Positions 8,596 through 17,344 of a DNA stretch of 64,000 bases are shown here, piece by piece; the stretch's first letter is position 1; every line of letters starts with the position of its first letter. Source of the stretch: Chitinophaga solisilvae (GTDB lineage Bacteria > Bacteroidota > Bacteroidia > Chitinophagales > Chitinophagaceae); assembly GCF_009928525.1 (NCBI RefSeq), contig NZ_JAABOK010000002.1, positions 248,001 to 312,000 of the forward strand, given 5' to 3'. The notes under the pieces were generated by a model that saw nothing but the letters and a program-made list of their open reading frames with translations, searched no databases and had not been told where the DNA came from. The position numbers were made by a program, and so were the translations under genes.

Positions 8596-10305
8596 TCATT
8601 TGCCGGAAGGCCTGATGTCAATTACTTTTAATTGCAGGGTAGTCTGCCCGTTCCATTCATTTTCATCTATATTAAATACCATATCGAATGGCTGCCTGCC
8701 GGTGACTACCGGGAATTTCTCCGCCATATAAAAACCAATGCCGGTAAGGGTAGTATTGGATCTGCCCTGTCTGACAGAAAACCTGATATGTTCTTCTTTC
8801 ACCAGTTTTGAATAACCGGTATCCGTAAGATTTCTGGCAAGGAAAACAGGCCGGAGGTTTTCCGGGCCAAGTGGTTCAAACTGTTTGAGAATATTATTGA
8901 AGGCAGTGGTGATATCGGTAAAAAAAATTTCTGTATCAATAATGATTTCAGGCGTAAGCTGGTCCGGACGTATCGTGCTGGCTACCACTTCCTCAAAGCG
9001 CTGCTGGAAGGCGGCTACATTTTCCGGTTTGAGCGTCATGCCGGCCGCGTAAAAATGCCCGCCGTAATTTTCCAGGAGATCCTTGCACTGATGGATGGCT
9101 TCGTACACATTGAAGCCCATGACAGACCTGGCGGAGCCGGCCACCTTATCATTGGACTGGGTGAGAATGATGGTGGGGCGGTAATAATATTTATCAATCA
9201 GCCTGGAGGCCACGATGCCTACCACGCCTTTATGCCAGTGTGCCTGATACAGCACGGTAGATTTTTTTTCACTGATGCCGGCATCATTCTGTAAAAGTAC
9301 CAGGGCCTCCTGGGTGATGGTATTGTCGATTTCCTTTCTGTCGAAATTATCCGCATGTAAAACGGCCGCGATGTCAGCGGCTTTTACAACATCGTCTTCA
9401 ATGAACAGGTTTACGGCTTTCCGCGCATCGTCCATGCGGCCTGCCGCATTAACGCGGGGCGCAATCACAAATACCAGATTGGAGATGGTGAGCTGTTCTT
9501 TCAGTTCACTCAGTTGTATGAGGGCCTTGATACCCGGCAGGGGATCTTCATTTACTTTTTTAAGCCCGTGAAAAGCCAGTATCCTGTTTTCGCCGGTCAT
9601 GGGAACAATGTCGGCCGCGATGCTGGTGGCCACCAGGTCCAGGTAGCGGTTGGCGGCAGATGCCGGCAGTCCTCTCTTCTGGGCGAAGGCGGAAATAAGT
9701 TTATATCCGATGCCGCATCCGCTCAGTTCCTTATAAGGGTAAGGGCAGTCGTACTGTTTTGGATTGAGGATAGCCACGGCAGGTGGCAGTTCGGCATCCG
9801 GCAGGTGATGATCGCAGATAATAAAATCGATGCCTGCCTCTTTGGCGTGCCGGATATAGGCTACTGATTTAATGCCGCAGTCTAGGGCAATGACAAGGCC
9901 GAAGTCATTTTCCTTCGCATAGGCGATACCCTGTTCCGAGATGCCGTAGCCTTCGCGGTAGCGGTGCGGAATATAGAATTCAATGTTATTGTACAGGTTG
10001 TGGAGAAAAGCGTACACAGTAGCCACAGCTGTGGTCCCGTCTACATCGTAATCGCCGTAGATCAGTATTTTTTCGTGCCGGAAGAAAGCCAGTTCAATGC
10101 GGGAAATGGCTTTGTCCATGTCTTTCATCATCCAGGGATCGTGCAGGTCATCCAGCGACGGGCGGAAGAACTGCCGGGCGGCTTCAAAGGTGTGAACCTG
10201 GCGTTGCACCAGCAATCTGCATAACAGCGGATGTACGCGTAGTGAGGCTTGAAGAGATTTTTCCTGATTCGGCTGATATGCTTTTACTGTCCAACGTTTT
10301 TGCAT
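8596..10305 (-). CDS. recJ: Single-stranded-DNA-specific exonuclease RecJ
   Basis: A 569-residue DHH-family 5'-3' exonuclease acting on single-stranded DNA in recombination and mismatch repair. Visible motifs in order: motif I YGDYDVDGTTA, motif II ALDCGIKS, motif III CDHHLP, motif IV SIAADIVPM, then the DHHA1 domain with GVVGIVASRL and the nucleotide/DNA-binding YGGHFYAAGM. The C-terminal OB-fold follows. The length is typical. It lies 136 bp downstream of the polyprenyl synthase gene on the same strand and ends exactly back-to-back with the convergent esterase gene, so no independent terminator can fit between them. Confidence 0.96.
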   Translation of the reverse strand: MQKRWTVKAYQPNQEKSLQASLRVHPLLCRLLVQRQVHTFEAARQFFRPSLDDLHDPWMMKDMDKAISRIELAFFRHEKILIYGDYDVDGTTAVATVYAFLHNLYNNIEFYIPHRYREGYGISEQGIAYAKENDFGLVIALDCGIKSVAYIRHAKEAGIDFIICDHHLPDAELPPAVAILNPKQYDCPYPYKELSGCGIGYKLISAFAQKRGLPASAANRYLDLVATSIAADIVPMTGENRILAFHGLKKVNEDPLPGIKALIQLSELKEQLTISNLVFVIAPRVNAAGRMDDARKAVNLFIEDDVVKAADIAAVLHADNFDRKEIDNTITQEALVLLQNDAGISEKKSTVLYQAHWHKGVVGIVASRLIDKYYYRPTIILTQSNDKVAGSARSVMGFNVYEAIHQCKDLLENYGGHFYAAGMTLKPENVAAFQQRFEEVVASTIRPDQLTPEIIIDTEIFFTDITTAFNNILKQFEPLGPENLRPVFLARNLTDTGYSKLVKEEHIRFSVRQGRSNTTLTGIGFYMAEKFPVVTGRQPFDMVFNIDENEWNGQTTLQLKVIDIRPSGK

Positions 10306-10358
10306 TATGTTCAGGTAAGGAGAAACAGATTAAAAATAAAAATGTAACAGAAACCGGT

Positions 10359-10410
10359 GTAAAATGTAAAAGCAGGGATGCAGCAGATGCATTTTACTTT
10401 TACATTTTAC
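10359..10410. repeat. Inverted repeat in the gap between polyprenyl synthase and recJ
   Basis: GTAAAATGTAAAAG (10359-10372) is repeated in reverse complement as CTTTTACATTTTAC (10397-10410). A short inner pair of ATGCA/TGCAT lies between the arms. The right arm continues as further direct copies of TTTTACATTT up to 10431. It sits at the 3' end of the synthase gene and could act as a transcript end. It looks like a smaller relative in style, not in sequence, of the long palindromes elsewhere in this window. Confidence 0.6.
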
Positions 10411-10441
10411 ATTTATTATTTTACATTTTACTTTTTTTCTT

Positions 10442-11407
10442 CTAAAAAGCCCTGTCTGTGGTAAACCTGACTAAAGATTCGAGGCCGTTTCTGATATCAT
10501 TTTCAGGGAAGCGGTTCAGGATAGCGAGTGCTTCATCGCGGTATTGCAGCATTTTTTGTCTGGTATAGTCGATGCCGCCGGAGGCTTTTACCAGCTGGAT
10601 GACTTCTTCTACGCGGTCTTTCTCCGTGTTATGGTTTTTAACGATGTTGATAATTTTCCGGCGGGTTTCCGGGGAAGCGTGTTCCAGTGTATAGATAAGG
10701 GGGAGCGTCATTTTTTTCTCCCGGATATCTATGCCGGTAGGCTTTCCTATTTTGGCGGAGCCGTAATCGAACAGGTCGTCTTTGATCTGGAAGGCAATAC
10801 CTACCTTTTCGCCGAAGAGACGCATCTGTTCGGTGGTATGGTCATCGGCAGTGGTGCTCCAGGCGCCTGCGGCACAGGCAGAGGCCAGCAGGGAAGCTGT
10901 TTTCCTGCGGATGATTTCGAAATAAATATCTTCCTTAATGTTGAGTTTACGGGTTTTTTCAATCTGTAACAGTTCTCCTTCGCTCATTTCCTTAACGGCT
11001 TCGGATAATATCTGCAAAGATCTGAAATCATTATTGTTAAGGGACAGCAGCAGCCCTTTGGAGAGCAGATAATCGCCTACGAGAACAGCAATTTTATTTT
11101 TCCATAAGGCATTGATAGAGAATAATCCCCGGCGCTGGTTGGCGTCGTCTACCACATCATCGTGCACAAGGGTGGCGGTGTGCAGCAGTTCAACCAGGGC
11201 GGCGGCCCGGTAGGTGCCTTCCTGGATATTATCACTGAAAAGCCGGGCAGAAAGCAGTACAAACATGGGTCTGATCTGCTTGCCTTTCCGCTTGACAATG
11301 TAATGCATAATGCGGTCCAGTAGCGGTACGTGACTTTTTACTGAATCCGCGAATTTATTTTCAAAATCCTGTAATTCCTTACCTATCAGGTGCTTAATAT
11401 CGTCCAT
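10442..11407 (-). CDS. Polyprenyl diphosphate synthase (trans-prenyltransferase)
   Basis: A 321-residue all-alpha isoprenyl synthase. The first Asp-rich motif is LVHDDVVDDANQRRG (DDxxD with the RR allylic-binding pair). The second is FQIKDDLFDYG. KRKGKQIRPMFVLLSA near the N-terminus is the IPP-binding GK-R region. The residues before the first DDxxD (LLHTATL) are small, which fits a medium to long-chain product. It probably makes the octaprenyl or heptaprenyl side chain of menaquinone; chain length cannot be fixed by eye. This is consistent with the futalosine menaquinone genes at 42-44 kb. It is followed on the same strand by recJ. Confidence 0.9.
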   Translation of the reverse strand: MDDIKHLIGKELQDFENKFADSVKSHVPLLDRIMHYIVKRKGKQIRPMFVLLSARLFSDNIQEGTYRAAALVELLHTATLVHDDVVDDANQRRGLFSINALWKNKIAVLVGDYLLSKGLLLSLNNNDFRSLQILSEAVKEMSEGELLQIEKTRKLNIKEDIYFEIIRRKTASLLASACAAGAWSTTADDHTTEQMRLFGEKVGIAFQIKDDLFDYGSAKIGKPTGIDIREKKMTLPLIYTLEHASPETRRKIINIVKNHNTEKDRVEEVIQLVKASGGIDYTRQKMLQYRDEALAILNRFPENDIRNGLESLVRFTTDRAF

Positions 11408-11719
11408 GTATAAAATAAAAAGGATTGCTAAGCTATGTTTTATATGGGATATTTTAACATTTTGGCCTCTAATTTGTATATGAAGTATAACATTCCTTTA
11501 ACAAGGATTAAGGTTTATGTTAACAAGCTCCTGACATTACTTTAACCTGGTCCTAAATAAGGTATATAAATAGTTTCGGTTAAGCTCTAATTTTGAGGGA
11601 CTTATCAATGAAAATAATATTGCAAGAAAAATTTGATTATTCATTTATGATATTTACCTTTGCTAGGTAAAAAACGGGTTATTAGTAAATTTTTAACAGT
11701 TTTTAAATAAAACACAATT
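11408..11719. other. Divergent intergenic region upstream of the porin gene
   Basis: A 312-bp A/T-rich gap between the minus-strand polyprenyl synthase and the plus-strand OmpA-family gene. It holds the porin promoter (11632-11662) and a leader of roughly 50 bases ending in an A/T-rich stretch before the ATG. No coding frame or RNA gene was seen in it. Confidence 0.6.
11632..11662 (+). promoter_or_regulatory. Bacteroidota promoter of the OmpA-family porin
   Basis: TTTG at 11632-11635, exactly 19 bp, then TACCTTTG at 11655-11662. This is a full match to the -33 TTTG / -7 TAnnTTTG promoter. It lies 57 bp before the ATG and fits a strongly expressed gene. Confidence 0.8.
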
Positions 11720-13270
11720 ATGGCAAGCAAAAAGTACTTATTACTGGCAGGCGCTGTGAGTTTACTGGCAGCATCTACTAGTTTTGCACAGGTTCAACCT
11801 ACCGGCTACGATGCGCTGGATTCTTCCAAAGTGTCGGGCAAGCGGTTGGTACAACAAAATAACTTCCTGAACCACCAGTCTAATTTCCCTGCTAAACCAA
11901 GGGATATGTGGGAACTGGGTTTCAGCGGTGGTTTGCACCTGATCAGCGGAACTATTCCTCCTCAACCAGGTTTTGGCGGTGGTATCTCTCTGAGAAAATC
12001 ACTGGGTCATACCTTCTCCTTAAGAGCTGAGTATATCGGATCTATCGATAAAGGCCAAGACTACAGACTGCGTCCTACTGTTGCCTACAACGGTAACCCA
12101 TGGGCTAAGACTGCAGCACTGAATGGTGGTATGATTGTACCAAACTACAAATCTCAGAACCATCAGCTGTCATTGGATGTGATCGCTTCCCTGAGCAACA
12201 TCCTGTTCTACAAAGCAGAACCTAAAGTTAACTGGTACCTGTTAGGTGGTTACTCCATCGTACTGGCAGACGTTGACGTTGACGCACTGGATGCAAACGG
12301 TAACGGCTACAACTACTCTGGTATCAACTTCAATGCTAAACGCAGCGATATCAGAAAACAACTGAACAACCTGAGAGATAAGAAGTATGAGCAAAATGCT
12401 CCTTCTCAGGGTAACAGGGTTACTATCGGTCGTAAAGATGATAACCAACTGCTCCGTCACGCTCTGGACCTCGGTACCGGCGTAGCGTTCAAAGTATCTA
12501 AACGTTTCAACATCGGTATTGAAGAGAAAATCACTATGCCATTCGATGCATGGTTAGATGGTTATTCCAACCCATACGGCGCTTCTAAGGATTTCTATTC
12601 TTACACCAGCGTTCGTCTGAACTTCAATCTGGGTAACCCTGCTAAACGCGTACAGCCATTATGGTGGATCAACCCACTGGAATACGCTTACAGCGAGCTG
12701 AGCAACCCACGTCACATGAAACTGCCTACTCCTGTTCTGCCTGATGCTGACGGAGACGGTGTTACTGACCAGTTCGACCGCGAGCCTAACACACCAGCAG
12801 GCGCTCCTGTTGATGTTCACGGTGTAGCTAAAGATACTGATGGTGATGGTGTTCCTGACTACAAAGACAAACAACTGATCACTCCTACTTACTGCCAGCC
12901 AGTTGATGCTGATGGCGTTGGTAAATGCCCGGATCCTGAGTGCTGCAAAAACAGACCAGCCGAGACTTCCTGCGCTAGCCTGGTTCTGCCAAGCGTATCT
13001 TTCAAAGGCAGCTCTACTAAAGTAGGTAACGAGCAGGCAGCTATCCTGTCTTCTGTTGCAGCTACCCTGAAAGCTAATCCTTCCTGCAACGTACTGGTTA
13101 CCGGTCACGCAGGTGCTAAAGGTAAAAAAGGTGGTGTTGACCTGTCCAGCCGCCGCGTTGATTCTGTAATCGACTACCTGGCTGACAAACAAGGAATCGA
13201 CCGTGGTCGCTTCATCAAACAAAACACTCCTGGTGAGTCCGGTACTGTTGACTTAGCTCCAGCTAACTAA
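11720..13270 (+). CDS. OmpA-family outer-membrane protein with calcium-binding (TSP3-like) linker
   Basis: A 516-residue secreted protein. Signal peptide MASKKYLLLAGAVSLLAAST..AQ. The N-terminal part (about 50-330) is an outer-membrane beta-barrel with alternating aromatic strands (MWELGFSGGLHLISG, HTFSLRAEYIGS). Then two thrombospondin-type-3-like Ca-binding repeats (DADGDGVTDQFDREPNTP and DTDGDGVPDYKD). A Cys-rich segment follows, then an OmpA/Pal peptidoglycan-binding domain (about 415-516) with NVLVTGHAG and LSSRRVDSVIDYL. It tethers the outer membrane to peptidoglycan. Codon choice is strikingly uniform (CTG, GGT, AAC, GTT), as in very abundant proteins. A full consensus promoter and a strong terminator frame it. 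Confidence 0.9.
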   Translation: MASKKYLLLAGAVSLLAASTSFAQVQPTGYDALDSSKVSGKRLVQQNNFLNHQSNFPAKPRDMWELGFSGGLHLISGTIPPQPGFGGGISLRKSLGHTFSLRAEYIGSIDKGQDYRLRPTVAYNGNPWAKTAALNGGMIVPNYKSQNHQLSLDVIASLSNILFYKAEPKVNWYLLGGYSIVLADVDVDALDANGNGYNYSGINFNAKRSDIRKQLNNLRDKKYEQNAPSQGNRVTIGRKDDNQLLRHALDLGTGVAFKVSKRFNIGIEEKITMPFDAWLDGYSNPYGASKDFYSYTSVRLNFNLGNPAKRVQPLWWINPLEYAYSELSNPRHMKLPTPVLPDADGDGVTDQFDREPNTPAGAPVDVHGVAKDTDGDGVPDYKDKQLITPTYCQPVDADGVGKCPDPECCKNRPAETSCASLVLPSVSFKGSSTKVGNEQAAILSSVAATLKANPSCNVLVTGHAGAKGKKGGVDLSSRRVDSVIDYLADKQGIDRGRFIKQNTPGESGTVDLAPAN

Positions 13271-13302
13271 TCAATACCTCTCTCATTGAGAAGATAATAA
13301 AG

Positions 13303-13339
13303 TCCTCTCCCGTGCTACTGCCGGGAGAGGATTTTTTTT
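13303..13339 (+). terminator. Intrinsic terminator of the OmpA-family gene
   Basis: TCCTCTCCCG and CGGGAGAGGA form a perfect 10-bp stem (13303-13331) with a 9-nt loop, followed by eight T. It lies 33 bp after the porin stop. Confidence 0.92.
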
Positions 13340-13367
13340 GCGGGTATAACAGCTGTTACACGTTTTA

Positions 13368-13398
13368 TTGCTGGAATCAATATTTACCCCTAATTTTG
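13368..13398 (+). promoter_or_regulatory. Bacteroidota promoter of kup
   Basis: TTG at 13368-13370 and TAATTTTG at 13391-13398 are separated by 20 bp, matching the -33 / -7 arrangement. The TTG is also the only in-frame initiation codon upstream of a GTG at 13428. If this is the promoter, translation must begin at that GTG. Confidence 0.6.
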
Positions 13399-13427
13399 AT
13401 GGCTTTTTTAACCAACTTTTTATTCAC

Positions 13428-15380
13428 GTGGGAATAAACATTAACAGGGTATCCCTGGCAGGTTTAGTAGTAGCGCTGGGCATCATCTACGGCGACATCG
13501 GAACCTCTCCGCTCTACGTTTTCAAAGCTATTGTTGGCGGCAACCCCATCAGTGACCTCCTCGTTATCGGAGGTATATCCTGTATCATCTGGACACTGAC
13601 CCTGCAAACCACCGTTAAATACGTTATTCTTACCCTGCGGGCAGATAATAAAGGAGAAGGAGGTATCTTCTCCCTGTATGCACTGGTACGCCGACATGCC
13701 AAATGGACTGTAATATTCGGCATGATCGGAGGCGCCGCCCTCCTCGCAGATGGTATCATCACACCACCCATCACTGTCACCTCCGCCATAGAAGGGCTCC
13801 GGACACTGGAAGTATTTAAGGACCTGAGCCAGCTCACCATCGTAAAAATAGTACTGACCATCATCACCGGCCTGTTCATTATGCAACAGTTCGGAACCGT
13901 CTCCATCGGACGCATGTTCGGCCCTATTATGGTACTCTGGTTCTCCATGCTCGGTATCCTCGGTATCTCCCATATCGCGGATGACCTCAGCATCTTCAAA
14001 GCCTTCAGTCCTCATTATGCTATAGAGTTACTCACTACCTATCCCAAAGGATTCCTGATCCTGGGCGCCGTATTCCTCTGTACTACCGGGGCGGAAGCAT
14101 TATACTCCGACCTGGGGCACTGCGGTAAGGGAAATATCCGCGTATCCTGGATTTTCGTGAAATCCTGCCTGATACTCAACTACCTCGGCCAGGGCGCATG
14201 GCTCCTCACCCAGAAAGGACAGATCATCCCGAAAGATCAGAACCCGTTCTTTACCATCATGCCGGAATGGTTTATCATCTTCGGGGTATTAATTGCTACA
14301 CTGGCATCCATTATCGCCAGCCAGGCACTCATTTCAGGCTCCTTTACCCTGATCGCGGAAGCTATGAGACTGAACCTCTGGCCTAAAATGAGGGTGAATT
14401 ATCCGACTGAAATGCGCGGACAACTGTACATCCCCGGCATCAATACCATGCTGTTTGTAGGTTGTGCGGCTATCGTACTGATATTCCAGGAATCATCGCA
14501 TATGGAGGCGGCTTACGGCCTTTCCATCACTATCTGTATGCTCATGACATCCTGTCTTTTTGCCTTCTATCTCTATACGAAAAGAGTCTGGATAGGCTGG
14601 ATATTGCTCTATCTTGTCGTTTACTTCTCCATAGAATTCTCCTTCCTCTTTGCCAACCTCGTGAAATTCATGCACGGCGGTTATGTTACTGTCATCGTTG
14701 CAGGCGCATTATTCCTGGTCATGATTGTATGGTTTAAATCCAGGAAGATCAAGAACAGGTACGTGGAATTTGTAAGGCTGGAAGATTATCTCCCTATCAT
14801 ACAGGAGCTGAGTAACGATACTTCTATCCCGAAATACGCTACCCACCTGGTTTATATGAGCAGTGCCGATAATCCGAAGGAAATCGAACATAAGATCATC
14901 TATTCCATTCTCAATAAAAAGCCCAAACGGGCCGATATTTACTGGTTTGTACACGTTGATGTGGTGGATGAACCTTATCTGAGCGAATATTCTGTGCAAA
15001 CCATTATTCCCAATGAGGTAATACGGGTGGAATTCCGCCTCGGTTTCAAAGTGGAACAGCGTATCAACCTGATGTTCAGAATGGTGGTGGAAGATATGGT
15101 ACGTAACAAGGAAGTGAATATTACCAGCCGCTACGAATCACTCAGCAAAAACAATGTGGTAGGTGATTTCCAGTTTATCGTCATGGAAAAATTCCTGTCG
15201 CACGACAACGATCTGCCATTATATGAAAGAATGATCATGAAGATGTATTTCTTCCTGAAGAAGATCAGTTTGTCGGAAGAACGGGGCTTCGGGCTGGATT
15301 CCAGTTATGTTACCATTGAGAAGTATCCGCTGGTGGTGGCTCCGGTAACAAATCTGCAGCTCCGCCGTATCATACACTGA
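13428..15380 (+). CDS. kup: Low-affinity potassium transporter Kup
   Basis: A 650-residue inner-membrane K+ transporter of the KUP/HAK family. The hallmark first helix VSLAGLVVALGIIYGDIGTSPLYVFKAI opens the protein. It is followed by LRADNKGEGGIFSLYALV, LADGIITPPITVTSAIEGL and FLCTTGAEALYSDLGHCG, all family signatures. About 12 hydrophobic helices are visible up to residue 450, then a cytoplasmic C-terminal domain. I chose the GTG at 13428: the only earlier in-frame start is a TTG at 13368 that looks like the promoter's -33 element. That longer form (670 codons) would add LESIFTPNFDGF, not a family feature. The function call is secure; the start is inferred. Confidence 0.93.
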   Translation: MGININRVSLAGLVVALGIIYGDIGTSPLYVFKAIVGGNPISDLLVIGGISCIIWTLTLQTTVKYVILTLRADNKGEGGIFSLYALVRRHAKWTVIFGMIGGAALLADGIITPPITVTSAIEGLRTLEVFKDLSQLTIVKIVLTIITGLFIMQQFGTVSIGRMFGPIMVLWFSMLGILGISHIADDLSIFKAFSPHYAIELLTTYPKGFLILGAVFLCTTGAEALYSDLGHCGKGNIRVSWIFVKSCLILNYLGQGAWLLTQKGQIIPKDQNPFFTIMPEWFIIFGVLIATLASIIASQALISGSFTLIAEAMRLNLWPKMRVNYPTEMRGQLYIPGINTMLFVGCAAIVLIFQESSHMEAAYGLSITICMLMTSCLFAFYLYTKRVWIGWILLYLVVYFSIEFSFLFANLVKFMHGGYVTVIVAGALFLVMIVWFKSRKIKNRYVEFVRLEDYLPIIQELSNDTSIPKYATHLVYMSSADNPKEIEHKIIYSILNKKPKRADIYWFVHVDVVDEPYLSEYSVQTIIPNEVIRVEFRLGFKVEQRINLMFRMVVEDMVRNKEVNITSRYESLSKNNVVGDFQFIVMEKFLSHDNDLPLYERMIMKMYFFLKKISLSEERGFGLDSSYVTIEKYPLVVAPVTNLQLRRIIH

Positions 15381-15407
15381 TTTTAGCTATTCAGCATTTA
15401 TTATTAC

Positions 15408-15480
15408 CCGGGCATTTCATAAGCCGGAAATTTTATAGATATTGAGCATCGATGAAATTTCCGGGGGATGAAATGCCCGG
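15408..15480. terminator. Nested double inverted repeat after kup
   Basis: Outer arms CCGGGCATTTCAT (15408-15420) and ATGAAATGCCCGG (15468-15480) pair perfectly. Inner arms CCGGAAATTTTAT (15424-15436) and ATGAAATTTCCGG (15452-15464) pair with one mismatch. The structure begins 28 bp after the kup stop and has no T-run. It covers the first possible ATG (15452) of the next gene, which argues for the later ATG at 15509. Confidence 0.6.
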
Positions 15481-15508
15481 ATTGTTAATAGCAAAACAGC
15501 TGATTCAG

Positions 15509-17257
15509 ATGGTGAACAAATTTTTTGGCATGCTGGTACTACTGGCATTGCAACAAAACGTATGGGCGCAAAGCATTCCCTCCGCCGATTATCAGGAACT
15601 CCCTGATCCACGTCCTGTCAATAAAGCCTCCTGGGACCCGGTGAAAGACTCCCGGCTTCATGCCGCTTTCGGTTCGGTTGATATACGTTATGAAAAACGG
15701 AACGCGCCGGATTATAACGCTCTCGCACAAACGTGGCGTACAAAAGCATGGAAAGGGGAACGGGTACATACCCAGGTAGTTATCTGGACTACCAGGCCGC
15801 TGACGGCTGTAAACATTATCAACGGGCCGCTGAAAGGCGCCGGTAATGCCAGTATTCCAGCCAGCGCAGTCACAACCGGATTTGTGCGCTATGTCATGAC
15901 CGACGAACTGAATAAAGACGGCAGCGGCTGCGGCTACCGCAAGCCGGAGAATTTTGACTCCTCACTGGTAGCAGACGGTATTGACATCATCAATAAAAGA
16001 GATATTGCGGCCAATACCACCCAGCCGGTATGGCTCAGCATCCAGGTACCTCAAGGCACCCCTGCAGGTCTGTATAAAGGTGCTGTTATAGTAAAGACAG
16101 GTAAGGAAACAACCAGTCTGCCTTATGAAATAGAAGTGGTAAACCATACGCTGCCGGCAGCCAAAGACTGGAAATTTCACCTGGATCTGTGGCAAAGTCC
16201 GGATGCCGTTGCCCGCATGTATAACGTAAAACCCTGGAGCGCAGCACATTTCGCGGCGATGAAGCCCTATATGAAAATGCTCGCGGATGCCGGACAGAAA
16301 TGTATTACCACCACCATCATCTATGATCCGTGGAACAGCCAGACAGAAGATGTTTACGGCAGTATGGTGAAATGGACAAAGAAAAAAGATGGCAGCTGGG
16401 CTTATGACTACAGCATTTTCGATAAATGGGTGCAGTTCATGACGGATCTGGGTATCAGCAAGGAAATCAACTGCTACAGCATGATTCCCTGGAACCTGAA
16501 ATTCTATTACTATGATGAAGCCAGCGGAAAGGATACATTGCTGATTGCCAAACCTGGTTCTCCGGAATATACAGCGCACTGGCAGCCCATGCTGGTTGAT
16601 TTTGTAAAACACCTGAAAGCAAAGGGCTGGTTCAACAAGACTACTATTGCTATGGATGAAAGACCTATGGCAGATATGCAAGAGGCGCTGACGCTGATAC
16701 GTAAGGCAGACAAGGATTTCAAGGTATCGCTTGCCGGCAGTTATCATGCGCCGATTGAGCCGGAGCTGTATGATTTCTGCGTGGCTTCCAAGGAACCGTT
16801 TCCTGACGAAGTGCTGAAAGCGCGTGTAGCCAAAGGGTTACCTACTACTTTTTATACCTGCTGCACAGAAGGGTTCCCGAATACCTTTACCTTTTCACCT
16901 TCCGCAGAAGCGGCGTATATGGGGTGGCATGCCGCTGCGAAAGGCTATACCGGTTACCTGCGCTGGGCCTATAACTGCTGGGTAAAGCGCCCGTTGCAGG
17001 ATTCCCGTTTCCGTGCCTGGGCTGCCGGTGATACTTATTTCGTATATCCGGGACCGAGATCTTCCATCCGTTTCGAAAGGCTGGTAGAAGGTATTCAGGA
17101 TTATGAGAAGATGCGGATACTGAGCGCAGAGAATACTGCAGGTACAGCTGCTAAGCTGGAAACACTGCTGCAACCGTTTAAAGATATCAATGCGCTGAAA
17201 ACCATACCGGCGGCAGATTTGCTGAAAGATGCCCGGGCAGTGCTGAACACATTATAA
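15509..17257 (+). CDS. GH123-like (DUF4091) secreted glycoside hydrolase
   Basis: A 582-residue exported protein from ATG 15509, with signal peptide MVNKFFGMLVLLALQQNVWAQ. The N-terminal beta-sandwich (about 20-215) includes WRTKAWKGERVHTQVVIWTT. The C-terminal TIM-barrel is of DUF4091, the catalytic domain of GH123. The adjacent Asp383-Glu384 in TTIAMDERPMADM matches the Asp/Glu catalytic pair known for GH123 beta-N-acetylgalactosaminidases. The end FVYPGPRSSIRFERLVEGIQDYEKM is typical of DUF4091. Substrate is inferred only. An earlier in-frame ATG at 15452 lies inside an inverted repeat and gives no better signal peptide. The gene stands alone with a terminator behind it. Confidence 0.85.
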   Translation: MVNKFFGMLVLLALQQNVWAQSIPSADYQELPDPRPVNKASWDPVKDSRLHAAFGSVDIRYEKRNAPDYNALAQTWRTKAWKGERVHTQVVIWTTRPLTAVNIINGPLKGAGNASIPASAVTTGFVRYVMTDELNKDGSGCGYRKPENFDSSLVADGIDIINKRDIAANTTQPVWLSIQVPQGTPAGLYKGAVIVKTGKETTSLPYEIEVVNHTLPAAKDWKFHLDLWQSPDAVARMYNVKPWSAAHFAAMKPYMKMLADAGQKCITTTIIYDPWNSQTEDVYGSMVKWTKKKDGSWAYDYSIFDKWVQFMTDLGISKEINCYSMIPWNLKFYYYDEASGKDTLLIAKPGSPEYTAHWQPMLVDFVKHLKAKGWFNKTTIAMDERPMADMQEALTLIRKADKDFKVSLAGSYHAPIEPELYDFCVASKEPFPDEVLKARVAKGLPTTFYTCCTEGFPNTFTFSPSAEAAYMGWHAAAKGYTGYLRWAYNCWVKRPLQDSRFRAWAAGDTYFVYPGPRSSIRFERLVEGIQDYEKMRILSAENTAGTAAKLETLLQPFKDINALKTIPAADLLKDARAVLNTL

Positions 17258-17260
17258 AAG

Positions 17261-17289
17261 AAAAATCCTCCGGGGAACCGGAGGATTTT
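17261..17289. terminator. Bidirectional terminator between the GH123-like gene and ftsZ
   Basis: AAAAATCCTCCGG and CCGGAGGATTTT form an almost perfect stem with a 4-nt loop (GGAA). A on one flank and T on the other make it usable from both strands, between two convergent genes. Confidence 0.85.
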
Positions 17290-17344
17290 CTTTTAACACA
17301 ACTAAAAAACAATCAAATTTGTCCGAATGGATTATTTATGTTCA

